DNA of 64,000 nt. It comes from Bacillota bacterium (lineage in GTDB: Bacteria; Bacillota; Clostridia; Oscillospirales; Ethanoligenentaceae). Made by a program: the position numbers and the translations under genes. Positions 50,751 through 60,901 of this stretch are shown here, piece by piece; the first letter of the stretch is position 1; every line of letters begins with the position of its first letter. The stretch is from contig JAEWAE010000036.1 in assembly GCA_023391835.1 (NCBI GenBank), positions 65,659-129,658 on the forward strand, in the 5' to 3' direction. The notes below the pieces were generated by a model. That model saw only the letters and a list, made by a program, of their open reading frames with translations. It was not told the DNA's origin and searched no databases.

Positions 50751-51524
50751 TTATGGGTTCGGTCCGGGCCTGTCCGCCTTCTGGTCGGGCTTGTCCGCTT
50801 TCGGGCCGTGCAGACGGGCCGCACAGGCCCGCAACACATAGCGCGGCAGCGCAAGCATCCGAATCAACCGCCATGGCTGCCGGATCAGGCGGTAAAACCA
50901 TTCCAGATGGTGGTCGATAAAAAACTGCGGCGCCCTCTGCGCCCGACCCGAAAGAATATCCAGCGAGCCGCCGAGGCCCATCATCACACCCACGTCGAGA
51001 TTCGGGCGGTTTTGATACATCCAGAGTTCCTGCCGCGGGGAGCCCAGCGCCACAAAAAGCACGTCGGGCCTGGCCCGGTTGACTTCCGCCAACACCTCGG
51101 TGTCTTCCTGAAAATAGCCGTGATGGGTGCCGGCGATACGGATGCCGGGGTATTGCCGGCGGATATTTTCCGCCGCTGCGTCGGCCACGCCGGGCTGCGC
51201 GCCCAGCAGATACAGGCTCATGCCCCGCTTGCATATCAGCGGCAGCATGGTCACGGCCATGTCGAAGCCGCCCACCCGGCCGCTGAGCGGGTCGCCCAGT
51301 ATCCGGGAGGCAATCACCACGCCGATGCCGTCCGGCACGGCCATATCGGCGTGGCGGACGGCTTCCCGCAACGCGGGATTTTTCCCGCACTGTTCCGAAA
51401 TTTCAGGGTTGGGGGTCACCACATAACGGGCCCGGTGCCCTTCCGCCATGGCAAGCACCGCCTGTGCCGCCTCGGGTATGGTGGTATCGGTATATCGAAT
51501 TCCCAGTATTTCTTTCTGCGACAT
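50751..51524 (-). CDS. WecG/TagA/CpsF family glycosyltransferase
   Basis: 257 aa. The family transfers N-acetylmannosamine or related sugars to lipid-linked GlcNAc in teichoic acid or polysaccharide synthesis. Motifs seen: RYVVTPNPEISEQC, MAVPDGIGVVIASR, GGFDMAV, and the C-terminal FVALGSPRQELWMYQN and MGLGGSLDILSGRAQRAP. After residue 235 the chain is an extra Lys/Asp/Pro tail. It stands alone between the kinase-like and htrA genes. Confidence 0.92.
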   Translation of the reverse strand: MSQKEILGIRYTDTTIPEAAQAVLAMAEGHRARYVVTPNPEISEQCGKNPALREAVRHADMAVPDGIGVVIASRILGDPLSGRVGGFDMAVTMLPLICKRGMSLYLLGAQPGVADAAAENIRRQYPGIRIAGTHHGYFQEDTEVLAEVNRARPDVLFVALGSPRQELWMYQNRPNLDVGVMMGLGGSLDILSGRAQRAPQFFIDHHLEWFYRLIRQPWRLIRMLALPRYVLRACAARLHGPKADKPDQKADRPGPNP

Positions 51525-51624
51525 CTGATTCCTCGATTTGAGCCCGCGGCTGCGCGGGCATCGTTTCGCATATTCTGGCCAAAGCCCTATAAATTATACC
51601 AAGTAGCCCGACGGATTTCAAGCG

Positions 51625-52851
<1,227 letters not shown>

Positions 52852-53041
52852 CGGATATCACCTTCCGGATTTACTTGCCGCCATCCCTGTGGGATGCCGC
52901 CGGCCGGAATGTCACGGTCTGACCGCATCCCGCGTGCCTTCACATAAGGCGACATGGCGTATACCACAATCTATGCCGCCGAAAAGGCCGGCATGATAGC
53001 GGACATCCACCGCGGCCGATAAAACCGCCGCAAACGGCAAG

Positions 53042-53081
53042 CGGGGCGTGGCAAACGCTTTCATGTGTTTGCCGCGCCCCG
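53042..53081 (-). terminator. Hairpin terminator behind the trp operon
   Basis: GGGGCG-T-GGCAAACGC and GTGTTTGCC-G-CGCCCC pair around TTTCAT, 43 nt after the trpA stop. It resembles the long hairpins at 17426 and 43581. The rest of 52852-53041 has no convincing gene. Confidence 0.7.
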
Positions 53082-53123
53082 TAAAGGACGCTATGATCCG
53101 GCTCCCGGCCGATCCGGGCCTTT

Positions 53124-53921
53124 TCACTCATCGAGGGCGGCCCCCAGCGAAGCGGTGAAATCGCTTGCCGACCGCAGGGCTTCCTCAGACGTGGCGGCCG
53201 CATCCACCCGCCGCACGATGGCGCTGCCGACGATCAGGCCATCGGCATATTTTTTGAGAGCGCGCACCTGCTCCGGGCCGGAAATGCCGAAGCCCAGCGC
53301 CGTGGGCACATGGACGGCGGCATTGATATGAGCGAAGAAATCCTCAAAATCGGTGGAAAACTGACTGCGCACACCCGTGACGCCCAGCGATGACACGCAG
53401 TAAAGAAAGCCCTCCGCGTCCCCGGCAATGCGGGCGATGCGGTCGTGAGAGGTGGGGGCCACCAGCGAAATTGCCTTGACACCATATTGCCGGGCAGTGC
53501 CGGCGATCTCGTCCTTTTCCTCATAAGGCAGGTCGGGTACGATGACGCCGTCCACTCCCCCGGCGGCACAGTTTCGGAAAAACCGTTCCGTGCCGTATTT
53601 GAAAATGCAGTTGATATACATCATAAACACGAGCGGCATCTGTGTCTGCCGCCGCAGGCGGCCCACCATGGCGAAAATGTCGTCGGTGCGCAGCCCTTTT
53701 GACAGGGCGCGGATATTGGCCCCCTGGATCACCGGGCCCTCAGCCACCGGGTCAGAAAACGGCACGCCCAGCTCGATGAGGTCGGCTCCCGCCTTTTCCA
53801 TGGCGGGCACCAGCTTTTCCGTGGTGCCGATATCAGGATCGCCTGAAGTGATAAACGTGATCAGCGCTTTTTTTCCCTGCGCCTTGCGCGCGGCAAACAT
53901 CTGTGCAATCCGGTCAGTCAT
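53124..53921 (-). CDS. trpA: Tryptophan synthase alpha chain
   Basis: 265 aa. It splits indole-3-glycerol phosphate to indole. Catalytic Glu is in LIELGVPFSDPVAEGP, catalytic Asp in GVDGVIVPDLPYEE; ALGFGISGPEQV is the phosphate loop. Its start overlaps the trpB stop by 8 nt, so the two are coupled. Last gene of the trp operon. Confidence 0.96.
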   Translation of the reverse strand: MTDRIAQMFAARKAQGKKALITFITSGDPDIGTTEKLVPAMEKAGADLIELGVPFSDPVAEGPVIQGANIRALSKGLRTDDIFAMVGRLRRQTQMPLVFMMYINCIFKYGTERFFRNCAAGGVDGVIVPDLPYEEKDEIAGTARQYGVKAISLVAPTSHDRIARIAGDAEGFLYCVSSLGVTGVRSQFSTDFEDFFAHINAAVHVPTALGFGISGPEQVRALKKYADGLIVGSAIVRRVDAAATSEEALRSASDFTASLGAALDE

Positions 53922-55101
53922 GGATATTCACCCCCAGATACCGGGCGATGGCCGCCACGTCCTTGTCGCCCCGTCCGGAAATATTGATGACCATAATTTT
54001 ATCCTTAGGCATCGTCGGCGCGAGCTTGCGCGCATACGCCACGGCATGGGCGCTCTCGATGGCCGGGATAATGCCCTCCACACGCGAAAGATAGCGGAAG
54101 GCATCCACCGCCTCGTCGTCGGTCGCGTAAGCATACTGCGCCCGGCCGGTGTCGTGCAGCCAGGCGTGCTCCGGCCCAATGCCGGGATAATCCAGCCCGG
54201 CCGAAATAGAATAGACCGGTGCGATCTGGCCGTCCTCATCCTGCAAAAAATAAGATTTCATGCCGTGAAAGACCCCGAGACTGCCGCGGTTGACCGTGGC
54301 GGCGGTGCGGGGCGTGTCGACGCCTTTGCCGGCCGCCTCCACGCCGATCAGACGCACCGAAGATTCCCCGATAAAATCATAGAAAAGCCCCATGGCGTTG
54401 CTGCCACCGCCCACACAGGCCACCAGCACATCCGGCAGCCGGCCGATATGTTCCCTGAGCTGCGCTCGCACTTCCCGACCGATAATGCTCTGGAAATCCC
54501 GCACGATCATGGGATAAGGATGCGGCCCCATGACCGAGCCCATGACGTAAAACGTGTCGGAGACCCGGCCGGTCCATTCCCGAAGCGCCTCGTTGACGGC
54601 ATCCTTGAGGGTCTTGGTACCCGAGTCCACCGGATGGACCTTCGCACCGAGCAGCTCCATGCGGAACACATTGAGCGCCTGGCGGTCGGTGTCTTCCCGC
54701 CCCATGAATATCTCGCAGTCGAGCCCCATCAGGGCCGCCACAGTGGCCGTGGCCACGCCGTGCTGACCCGCGCCGGTCTCGGCGATGACCCGGCGCTTGC
54801 CCATCTTTTTGGCCATGAGCACCTGCCCGAGCACATTGTTGATTTTGTGGGAACCGGTGTGGTTGAGATCCTCCCGTTTGAGATAAATCTGCGCGCCGCC
54901 CAAATCCTCTGTCATCTTTTGCGCATAATAGAGCCGCGACGGGCGCCCTGCGTAATCGCGGTATAGATCCGACAGCTCTTTTTGAAAAGCGGGGTCGCTT
55001 TTGTAAAAATCGTAGGCCTTTTCCAGCTCGATCAGGGCGTTCATCAGCGTTTCCGGCACATACTGCCCGCCGTGAATGCCATACCGGCCTTTTTTACCCA
55101 T
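53914..55101 (-). CDS. trpB: Tryptophan synthase beta chain
   Basis: 395 aa. PLP enzyme joining indole and serine. The PLP lysine is in LNHTGSHKINNVLG, the glycine loop is CVGGGSNAMG, and the catalytic Glu region is AETGAGQHGVAT. The open frame extends through trpF sequence to 55797, but ATG 55101 (MGKKGRYGIH) with CAAAGGAG upstream is the true start. Length is normal. Confidence 0.97.
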   Translation of the reverse strand: MGKKGRYGIHGGQYVPETLMNALIELEKAYDFYKSDPAFQKELSDLYRDYAGRPSRLYYAQKMTEDLGGAQIYLKREDLNHTGSHKINNVLGQVLMAKKMGKRRVIAETGAGQHGVATATVAALMGLDCEIFMGREDTDRQALNVFRMELLGAKVHPVDSGTKTLKDAVNEALREWTGRVSDTFYVMGSVMGPHPYPMIVRDFQSIIGREVRAQLREHIGRLPDVLVACVGGGSNAMGLFYDFIGESSVRLIGVEAAGKGVDTPRTAATVNRGSLGVFHGMKSYFLQDEDGQIAPVYSISAGLDYPGIGPEHAWLHDTGRAQYAYATDDEAVDAFRYLSRVEGIIPAIESAHAVAYARKLAPTMPKDKIMVINISGRGDKDVAAIARYLGVNIHD

Positions 55102-55186
55102 GAAAACCACTCCTTTGCCGATTTGTTTCCTATTGATACAGTTAATACGGCCAATGCCGCGTGGGCTCCCCGCTGTGCGGCGGAGC

Positions 55187-55825
55187 TTACAGCCCGGCCC
55201 CGGCGGCAGCCGCCCGGGCGGCCGCGATAAAGGCCGCCATTTTGCCGCCGTCCTTGACGCCATCCGTTTCCACACCGCTGCTAACATCGACTCCAAGCGG
55301 GCGGACGGTGCGCACCGCCCGGGCAACGTTTTGAGCATCCAGCCCGCCGGCCAAAAAGCAGGTCCGCCGGGTCCGTGCTCCGGCCAGCAGCCCCCAGTCG
55401 AAACTGTGCCCGCTGCCGCCGGCCACGCACGGCGAAAACGCGTCGAGCAGTACCATATTGCACGGCACCCGCCACGCCGCGGCCAGATCCGCCGCCCCAC
55501 GCACCCGCACAGCTTTCCATACCCGGCAGCCGACCGGGAGAAGCGGGCGAAGCGACGCGATGTAACCGGCGTCCTCCGCCCCATGGAGCTGCACGGCCCC
55601 CAGCCGGCAGACGCGGGCCGCTTCCGCGACGGCCTGCGGCAGCGCATCGACGAATACCCCCACAGCCGTGACCGATACGTCAAGACGCGCGGCCAGCTCC
55701 GCCGCCAGCGGCACCGTGACCTGCCGGCGGCCCGGCGCAAACACAAACCCGGCGTATTCCGGCCGAAGCCGGTTGACCCACTCAATATCCTGTGCACGGC
55801 GCAGACCGCAGATTTTAATCTTCAT
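55187..55825 (-). CDS. trpF: Phosphoribosylanthranilate isomerase
   Basis: 212 aa. The N-terminal KIKICGLRRAQDIEW holds the catalytic Cys, and the catalytic Asp is in NMVLLDAFSP. GLDAQNVARA and GVDVSSGVETDGVKD close the barrel. The start overlaps the trpC stop by 11 nt. Confidence 0.95.
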   Translation of the reverse strand: MKIKICGLRRAQDIEWVNRLRPEYAGFVFAPGRRQVTVPLAAELAARLDVSVTAVGVFVDALPQAVAEAARVCRLGAVQLHGAEDAGYIASLRPLLPVGCRVWKAVRVRGAADLAAAWRVPCNMVLLDAFSPCVAGGSGHSFDWGLLAGARTRRTCFLAGGLDAQNVARAVRTVRPLGVDVSSGVETDGVKDGGKMAAFIAAARAAAAGAGL

Positions 55826-56609
55826 CGGCCGCCTCCCGTAATTCTTTCAGCCGTGCGCCGGGGGAAGGCGCACGCATGAGGATTTCGCCCATCAGCACGG
55901 CATTGGCGCCGGCCGCATGCAGGCGGCGCATATCCGCTGCATCCGATACGCCGCTCTCGGCTACGAAAACCACATCCCGCGGCACCATCGGGCGCAAACG
56001 CTCGGCGCGGGTGAAATCCACGGAAAAATCCCGCAGGTCACGATTGTTGACGCCAACCATCCGGGCACCGGCCCCCAGCGCCTTCTGCAGCTGATCGGGT
56101 GTATGGGCCTCCACCAAGCACTGCATGCCCAGCTCCCGGGCCGTCTCTATCAGACGGGCCAGCGTTTTCGCATCGAGAACGGAGGCAATCAGCAGAATGG
56201 CGTCGGCGCCCAGAAGACGGGATTCATATACCTGCCAGACATTGATTATAAAATCCTTACGCAGCAGCGGCAGCTTCACCGCCTGCCGCACCGCCTTCAG
56301 ATAGTCCCCGCTGCCCCGGAAATACGTCTCTTCCGTCAACACGGAAAGGCAGGCGGCGCCGGCCGCCTCGTATTCCCTGGCGATTGCCACGGGGTCGAAG
56401 TCCTGCCGGATCAGCCCCTTGGACGGTGAGGCACGTTTGATTTCCGCAATCACCGACAGCCCGCCTCCGCGCAGAGCCCCGGCAAAATCCGCCGTGGGGT
56501 GGCTGCGGGCGTGTGCCCCGGCCCGGGCAGCAAGTATCTGGGCCGGGCATTTCTTCTGCAAAGCGGCCACCTGACGGGCGCGGTTTTCCAGTATCGTATC
56601 GAGTATCAT
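55815..56609 (-). CDS. trpC: Indole-3-glycerol phosphate synthase
   Basis: 264 aa. Motifs: VIAEIKRASPSKGLIRQDFD with the catalytic Lys, LLRKDFIINVWQVYESRLLG, VGVNNRDLRDFSVDF, and VFVAESGVSDAADM. ATG 56609 is preferred because AAGAAGG is 9 nt away; ATG 56618 directly touches that site. Confidence 0.96.
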   Translation of the reverse strand: MILDTILENRARQVAALQKKCPAQILAARAGAHARSHPTADFAGALRGGGLSVIAEIKRASPSKGLIRQDFDPVAIAREYEAAGAACLSVLTEETYFRGSGDYLKAVRQAVKLPLLRKDFIINVWQVYESRLLGADAILLIASVLDAKTLARLIETARELGMQCLVEAHTPDQLQKALGAGARMVGVNNRDLRDFSVDFTRAERLRPMVPRDVVFVAESGVSDAADMRRLHAAGANAVLMGEILMRAPSPGARLKELREAADED

Positions 56610-56648
56610 GGCGGCCATCCTTCTTTCCCTTGCGGCTGTTTCAGCACG

Positions 56649-57659
56649 TCAGCACGAGTGGGTCGCGGCAATCCACTCATCCAACTTGGCAGCCGCCCGG
56701 CCGGAGTCGATAGTCTGCTCCGCCAGCCGTGCGCACACCTGTAAGGAATCCGCTTTGCCGGCTATGTAAAGAGCCGCGGCGGTGTTGATGACCACGGTGT
56801 CGCGCTTGGGGCCCCGCTGACCGGCCAGAATCTGCCGCGCGATTGCGGCGTTCTCGACCGCTCCCCCGCCCGTCAGATCTTCCATCCGGCAGGAATGGAC
56901 GCCAAAGTCTTCCGGGGTAAGAGTATAACTGCGCAGCTCGCCGTCATTCACCTCGCAGACCTCCGTCCGACCGCAGGGGGAAATTTCGTCCAGCCCCGGT
57001 TCCCCATGCACGGCCATGGCGCGGTGCACACCGAGGCTGACCAGCACCCGGGCCATGGGCTCGCACAGGGCCGCGTCGTAGACTCCCAACAGTTGCAGGC
57101 GGGCACCGGCCGGGTTGGCCAGCGGGCCGAGAATATTAAAAATGGTGCGTACGCCCAACTCCCGCCGGGGCCCGGCGGCATATTTCATGGATTTATGAAA
57201 AACCTGTGCGAACATGAAGCAGATGCCGGTGCGTTCAAACACGCGCTGCACCTGCGCGGGGCTCAGCGAAATGTCGATACCCAGCGCCTCCAACACATCC
57301 GCCGCGCCGCATTTGCTGGAAACCGACCGATTGCCGTGCTTGGCGACCAGTACGCCGGCCGCGGCGGCCACGATGGCGCTGACCGTGGAAATGTTGAAGC
57401 TGAAAGCCCGGTCGCCGCCGGTGCCCACGATTTCCAGCACGTCGCCGGCCGTACGCACTTTTTCGCCCTTTTCACGCATGATGCGGGCGCTGGCGGCGAT
57501 CTCCTCGGGCGTCTCCCCCTTCATGCGCAGGGCGGTCAGATAGGCGCCGATCTGGGCGCCGGTAGCTTCCCCGCTCATAATCTCATCCATGGCACGGGCG
57601 GCTTCCTCGTCGGTGAGGGAACGACCGTCCACCGCTTTCTGAATGGCCTGCTGAATCAT
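56649..57659 (-). CDS. trpD: Anthranilate phosphoribosyltransferase
   Basis: 336 aa. Motifs: EIVGTGGDRAFSFNIST for PRPP, KHGNRSVSSKCGAADVLEAL, and LGVRTIFNILGPLANPAGA. These are intact, so it should accept anthranilate, although the enzyme that makes anthranilate (trpE-trpG, just upstream) is broken here. AAGGAAGGGG precedes ATG 57659. Confidence 0.96.
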   Translation of the reverse strand: MIQQAIQKAVDGRSLTDEEAARAMDEIMSGEATGAQIGAYLTALRMKGETPEEIAASARIMREKGEKVRTAGDVLEIVGTGGDRAFSFNISTVSAIVAAAAGVLVAKHGNRSVSSKCGAADVLEALGIDISLSPAQVQRVFERTGICFMFAQVFHKSMKYAAGPRRELGVRTIFNILGPLANPAGARLQLLGVYDAALCEPMARVLVSLGVHRAMAVHGEPGLDEISPCGRTEVCEVNDGELRSYTLTPEDFGVHSCRMEDLTGGGAVENAAIARQILAGQRGPKRDTVVINTAAALYIAGKADSLQVCARLAEQTIDSGRAAAKLDEWIAATHSC

Positions 57660-57722
57660 CTGAAACCCCTTCCTTTCTGTCTGGTGCCGGCAATGCGGCA
57701 CGAAGTGGATACGTGAACTCTG

Positions 57723-59348
57723 TCATGTGCCGCCCACTGATTTGAGACGTCCGGCCGGCAGGCGGAGAAAATTTCGAAGGATTTCCGCACCGCGCTCGGT
57801 GCGAAACGATTCGGGGTGGAACGGCAGCCCATATACGGCGGTTCCCGGTGAACCAGCGCCATGATGTCCCCTTCGGCATCCTCCGCGGTCACCCGCAGAC
57901 AACTCGGCAGTGTACGGCGCTCGACCACCAGCGAATGACAGCGCATGGCCTCGATTTCCGGTGGCAAACCGGCAAAAAGCGGGCAGCCGGTATTCAGTCG
58001 GATACGGCTGGTCTTGCCGTGCATCAGCCGAGGCGCATGCGCCACCCGGCCGCCGAAGATATCCATACTGCCGCCAAAGCCGATGTAGCCCACAGCACCG
58101 CCGTATACGCCCCGCCGGGCGGATTCCAGCTCGTCGATGATTTCCCATGGCCCTCACCTTGGGCACACCCGACAGCGTCCCCGCCGGGAGGAGGCTGCAC
58201 AGCGCGTCACAGGCGTCGTATTCCGGGCGAATACGGGATGTGACCAGCGTGGTCAGATGCATGATCTGGGAATACCGTGCCACCTGCACGCTGCCAAAAC
58301 GACTGATGCGGCCCAGATCCACCAGCATGTTGTGCTCGGCCAACTCTTTTTCGTCATTTTTGAGTTCCCGCTCCAGCGCCGCGTCCTCCACGGGAGTGCA
58401 CCCCCGCGGCCGGGAACCGGCGATGGGGCTTGTTTCCAGCGTGCCATTTTCGAGCCGAATGAGCGTTTCGGGCGAAGCGCCGGCGATTTCGATACCGCCC
58501 ATACGCAGATAATACATATAGGGTGACGGGTTGCGCACCCGCAGTGCCCGGTACACATCCAGCAGATCCGTGTGCATTTCCGCCGTGAGACGGCGGGAAA
58601 GCACCACCTGAAAAATGTCGCCGTCGCGGATATACTGCTTAGCTTTGCGCACAATAGACATGAATTCCGCCGCGTCCGGTCGTGTGCGCCATTCCGGCGG
58701 CGAAATCTGTCGATGCGGCGGCACGTCGTCGGGGAGGCTTTCCATCCGGATACGATTGGAAATTTGGAATATTTCCTCCCGGGCCTGCCGGTAATGCGCC
58801 TCTATGTCGCCGTCCGTGGGGATGGAGACGATCACCGTCATCGTCTGTCGGACGGTATCGTAGGCGATCAGCCGGTCGACCACCAGCAATCGCATGTCGG
58901 GGTACCCGGCGTCATCCGGCGGGCATGCGGACAGCCGCTCGGCATACCGCACCATGTCGTAGCCAAAATACCCGATGGCTCCGCCGGCAAACCGCGGCAG
59001 ATAGTCGAAAACCGGCGCTTTCATTCCCCGCAGCAGACGGCGGAGCACGGCGAGCGGGTCTTTGCGAAACACCTGCTCATCTCCTTCCCGGTTGGTGACG
59101 GTGGTGCAGCCGTCGCGGACGTTGATCACCAGTGCCGGATCGTACCCCACGAAGGAATAGCGGCCCCATTTTTCGCCGCCGTCCATACTCTCAAGAATAA
59201 AGCAGTCATGGCTTTTCTGCCGGAGCTTTTTGAGCAGGCACACCGGCGTTTCCAAATCACCGGCAATTTCCATAGAGATGGGGATGCGTCGGTAACTCCG
59301 GCTCAAATTCCGGACAGTTTCAAGCGACGGTCTGATGGATTCGGTCAT
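57723..59348 (-). pseudogene. trpE: Broken trpE-trpG: truncated anthranilate synthase I fused to the end of the amidotransferase
   Basis: TrpE is intact from MTESIRPSLETVRNL (ATG 59348, AAAGGAG upstream) to LPAGTLSGVPKVRAM, about 400 codons. At about 58146-58148 one extra G shifts the frame. In the shifted frame TrpE goes on with EIIDELESARRGVYGGAVGY and IGFGGSMD, then runs straight into TrpG at FGGRVAHAPRLMHGKTS (58055-58066). Missing are the last 50-60 residues of TrpE and the first 85-90 of TrpG, including the nucleophile Cys. At about 57833-57843 one base is lost and the frame returns to read VYGLPFHPESF to the stop at 57723. Neither synthase nor amidotransferase activity is expected. Confidence 0.88.
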
Positions 59349-59412
59349 GCTAAGACTCCTTTCCGACACGGTGCGAAAAGGCGGCGGCACCCCGTTTTTT
59401 GAAAAAAGGGTG

Positions 59413-59680
59413 CAAAAAAGCCCGCCCCTGATTCACAAGGGCGGGCATAAATCCCGTGGTACCACCTTGATTCGTGATTGCTCACGCGCTTTCGCAGAGT
59501 GCCAACACACTCCTCGCCTATAACGCTGGCGCAGCGTCGGATACTACTCGGTCAAAACCTTTCGCACCGCCCTCTGGGGCCCATTATACCCGCTCGTCCC
59601 ATGCCAGCATCCCATCGCCGCCGGCTCTCTGAAATGGTGTATTCGGGTTTTACTTCCCCATCTGCAGTTTAAATTGCAAT
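59413..59680 (-). promoter_or_regulatory. T-box leader of the trp operon
   Basis: On the minus strand a long leader ends with the T-box core AAGGTGGTACCACGGG (59471-59451 region), followed by terminator GCCCGCCC/GGGCGGGC and six T (59446-59413). Upstream lies a structured stem I with the AGTA block (GGGGAAGTAAAACCC). UGG, the Trp codon, occurs in a plausible specifier position at 59583-59581 (context TATAATGGG). Together with the trp genes this suggests tRNA-Trp sensing; the exact specifier loop was not folded by program. Confidence 0.85.
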
Positions 59681-59681
59681 T

Positions 59682-59710
59682 ATCGTATCACACCGGTGCT
59701 CTTGTGTCAA
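59682..59710 (-). promoter_or_regulatory. Promoter of the T-box-trp operon
   Basis: On the minus strand TTGACA (59710-59705), 17-nt spacer, TACGAT (59687-59682). It is ideal in spacing and lies just before the T-box leader. Confidence 0.85.
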
Positions 59711-59774
59711 TAGGCCGATGCATTTTTTGCAAATCGGCGGGCAAAAATCCGTCGGACAGGCTGCCGGACAACTA

Positions 59775-59804
59775 TTGACAAACGCGTCTGGTTTGTGGTA
59801 ACAT
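59775..59804 (+). promoter_or_regulatory. Promoter of the tRNA-Ser genes
   Basis: TTGACA at 59775-59780, 18-nt spacer, TAACAT at 59799-59804, about 18 nt before the first tRNA. Confidence 0.75.
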
Positions 59805-59822
59805 ATGACTTGCTGCTTGCGG

Positions 59823-59910
<88 letters not shown>

Positions 59911-59996
59911 AAATGCCGCCTCGGCGGTACGGCATCCGCCGGCACACAATCCTGCGGCCGGCCCGGATGCCGGCATAACTCTTTCATTTACCACAC

Positions 59997-60086
59997 GGAG
60001 AAGTACTCAAGTGGTGAAGAGGCGCCCCTGCTAAGGGTGTAGGTCGGGAAACCGGCGCGAGGGTTCAAATCCCTCCTTCTCCGCCA
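59997..60086 (+). tRNA. tRNA-Ser (anticodon GCT)
   Basis: 90 nt with a long variable arm (GTAGGTCGGGAAACCGGC). Acceptor GGAGAAG pairs with CTTCTCC; CCA encoded. Anticodon loop CTGCTAA gives GCT. A terminator follows at once; the prophage segment begins within 200 nt. Confidence 0.96.
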
Positions 60087-60091
60087 AAGAA

Positions 60092-60120
60092 AGATCAACC
60101 GTTTCGGTTGGTCTTTTTTT
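60092..60120 (+). terminator. Terminator of the tRNA-Ser genes
   Basis: AGATCAACCG-ttt-CGGTTGGTCT with one wobble pair and seven T. Confidence 0.9.
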
Positions 60121-60277
60121 CGTATAGGCCTGTTTTTGGCATAGATAAGCCATAAATCGAAAATATCATATATTTATATGCGTTCGCGTTCTTTTTATGC
60201 CACATATGACACGAAATATGACACGAAAACGTCCCTCCGGAGAATACCAGAAGAGCGTTTTTTAAAATGGCTTGTCT

Positions 60278-60619
60278 TTATTTTGCGGCGCTGTCTGCCG
60301 TCACTTTTGCGGTCGCTTTGTCGAGCTGCTTTGTCGCATACGCTGCCACCTGGTTAAAAATATTCTGCACAAGAGCTGCAAGGATGGACTTCGGAATGAA
60401 CGGGCGTACCGGCGCGGGAATCAGTGCATAGAGTTGGCCGATCACCCATTCAAATTTCTGGCCGCCGCTGTTGGCGTCCTGATATAGGCCCTCTGCCGCC
60501 GTGATTAAACCCGTCACCTTAGCATACAGTTTTGTATTCGCTTTGAAATATAGCGACACAAAGCCGATGATAATGGAAAGCGCCGCAAGTGCAATATTGA
60601 TGATTTCAGAAGTGTTCAT
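60278..60619 (-). CDS. Phage holin-like protein
   Basis: 113 aa. One clear N-terminal transmembrane helix (IINIALAALSIIIGFVSLYF) and an amphipathic C-terminus without further strong helices; a phage holin of the LL-H/long type is the best fit from its position next to XhlA-like and endolysin genes. It would open the membrane to let endolysin out or collapse the potential. It is the last gene of the phage lysis unit. Confidence 0.65.
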   Translation of the reverse strand: MNTSEIINIALAALSIIIGFVSLYFKANTKLYAKVTGLITAAEGLYQDANSGGQKFEWVIGQLYALIPAPVRPFIPKSILAALVQNIFNQVAAYATKQLDKATAKVTADSAAK

Positions 60620-60628
60620 ATATCCTCC

Positions 60629-60898
60629 TTATTTTATGACGGCAGCAATCACGATACCGGCAATTCCGGCCCCGATTGCGCCGATAAATGCGGATTCCAG
60701 CATGTCCCATAGCTTTGACGGGCGCTCTTTGATGGCCGAAACGGCCTCTTTCAGCTCGCCGAGAGCTTTAAAGAGCTCGTCCAACCGCTGGGCAATGACA
60801 AGCGGACTTGTGCGCGGGTCGTCCATTTTGCTTGCAATGCCACCCACTTGACTTTCCAGCTTTTCCACGCGCACCGCAAGGGTTTCAACCGTATCCAT
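60629..60898 (-). CDS. XhlA-like lysis accessory protein
   Basis: 89 aa. N-terminal coiled coil (VETLAVRVEKLESQVGGIAS ... LDELFKALGELKEAVSAIKE) followed by a C-terminal transmembrane helix (FIGAIGAGIAGIVIAAVIK). This layout is that of hemolysin XhlA family phage proteins, which work with a holin. It is separated from the holin by 9 nt and from the endolysin by 3 nt. Confidence 0.75.
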   Translation of the reverse strand: MDTVETLAVRVEKLESQVGGIASKMDDPRTSPLVIAQRLDELFKALGELKEAVSAIKERPSKLWDMLESAFIGAIGAGIAGIVIAAVIK

Positions 60899-60901
60899 CC
60901 G

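Noticed and set aside
53914..55797. 627-codon version of trpB
   Set aside because: The first 232 codons are a shadow of trpF in another frame; the family start and ribosome site fix trpB at 55101.
57656..58093. Separate gene starting MGYIGFGGSMD
   Set aside because: It is the shifted middle part of the broken trpE-trpG and not an independent gene; its start lies inside TrpE sequence.
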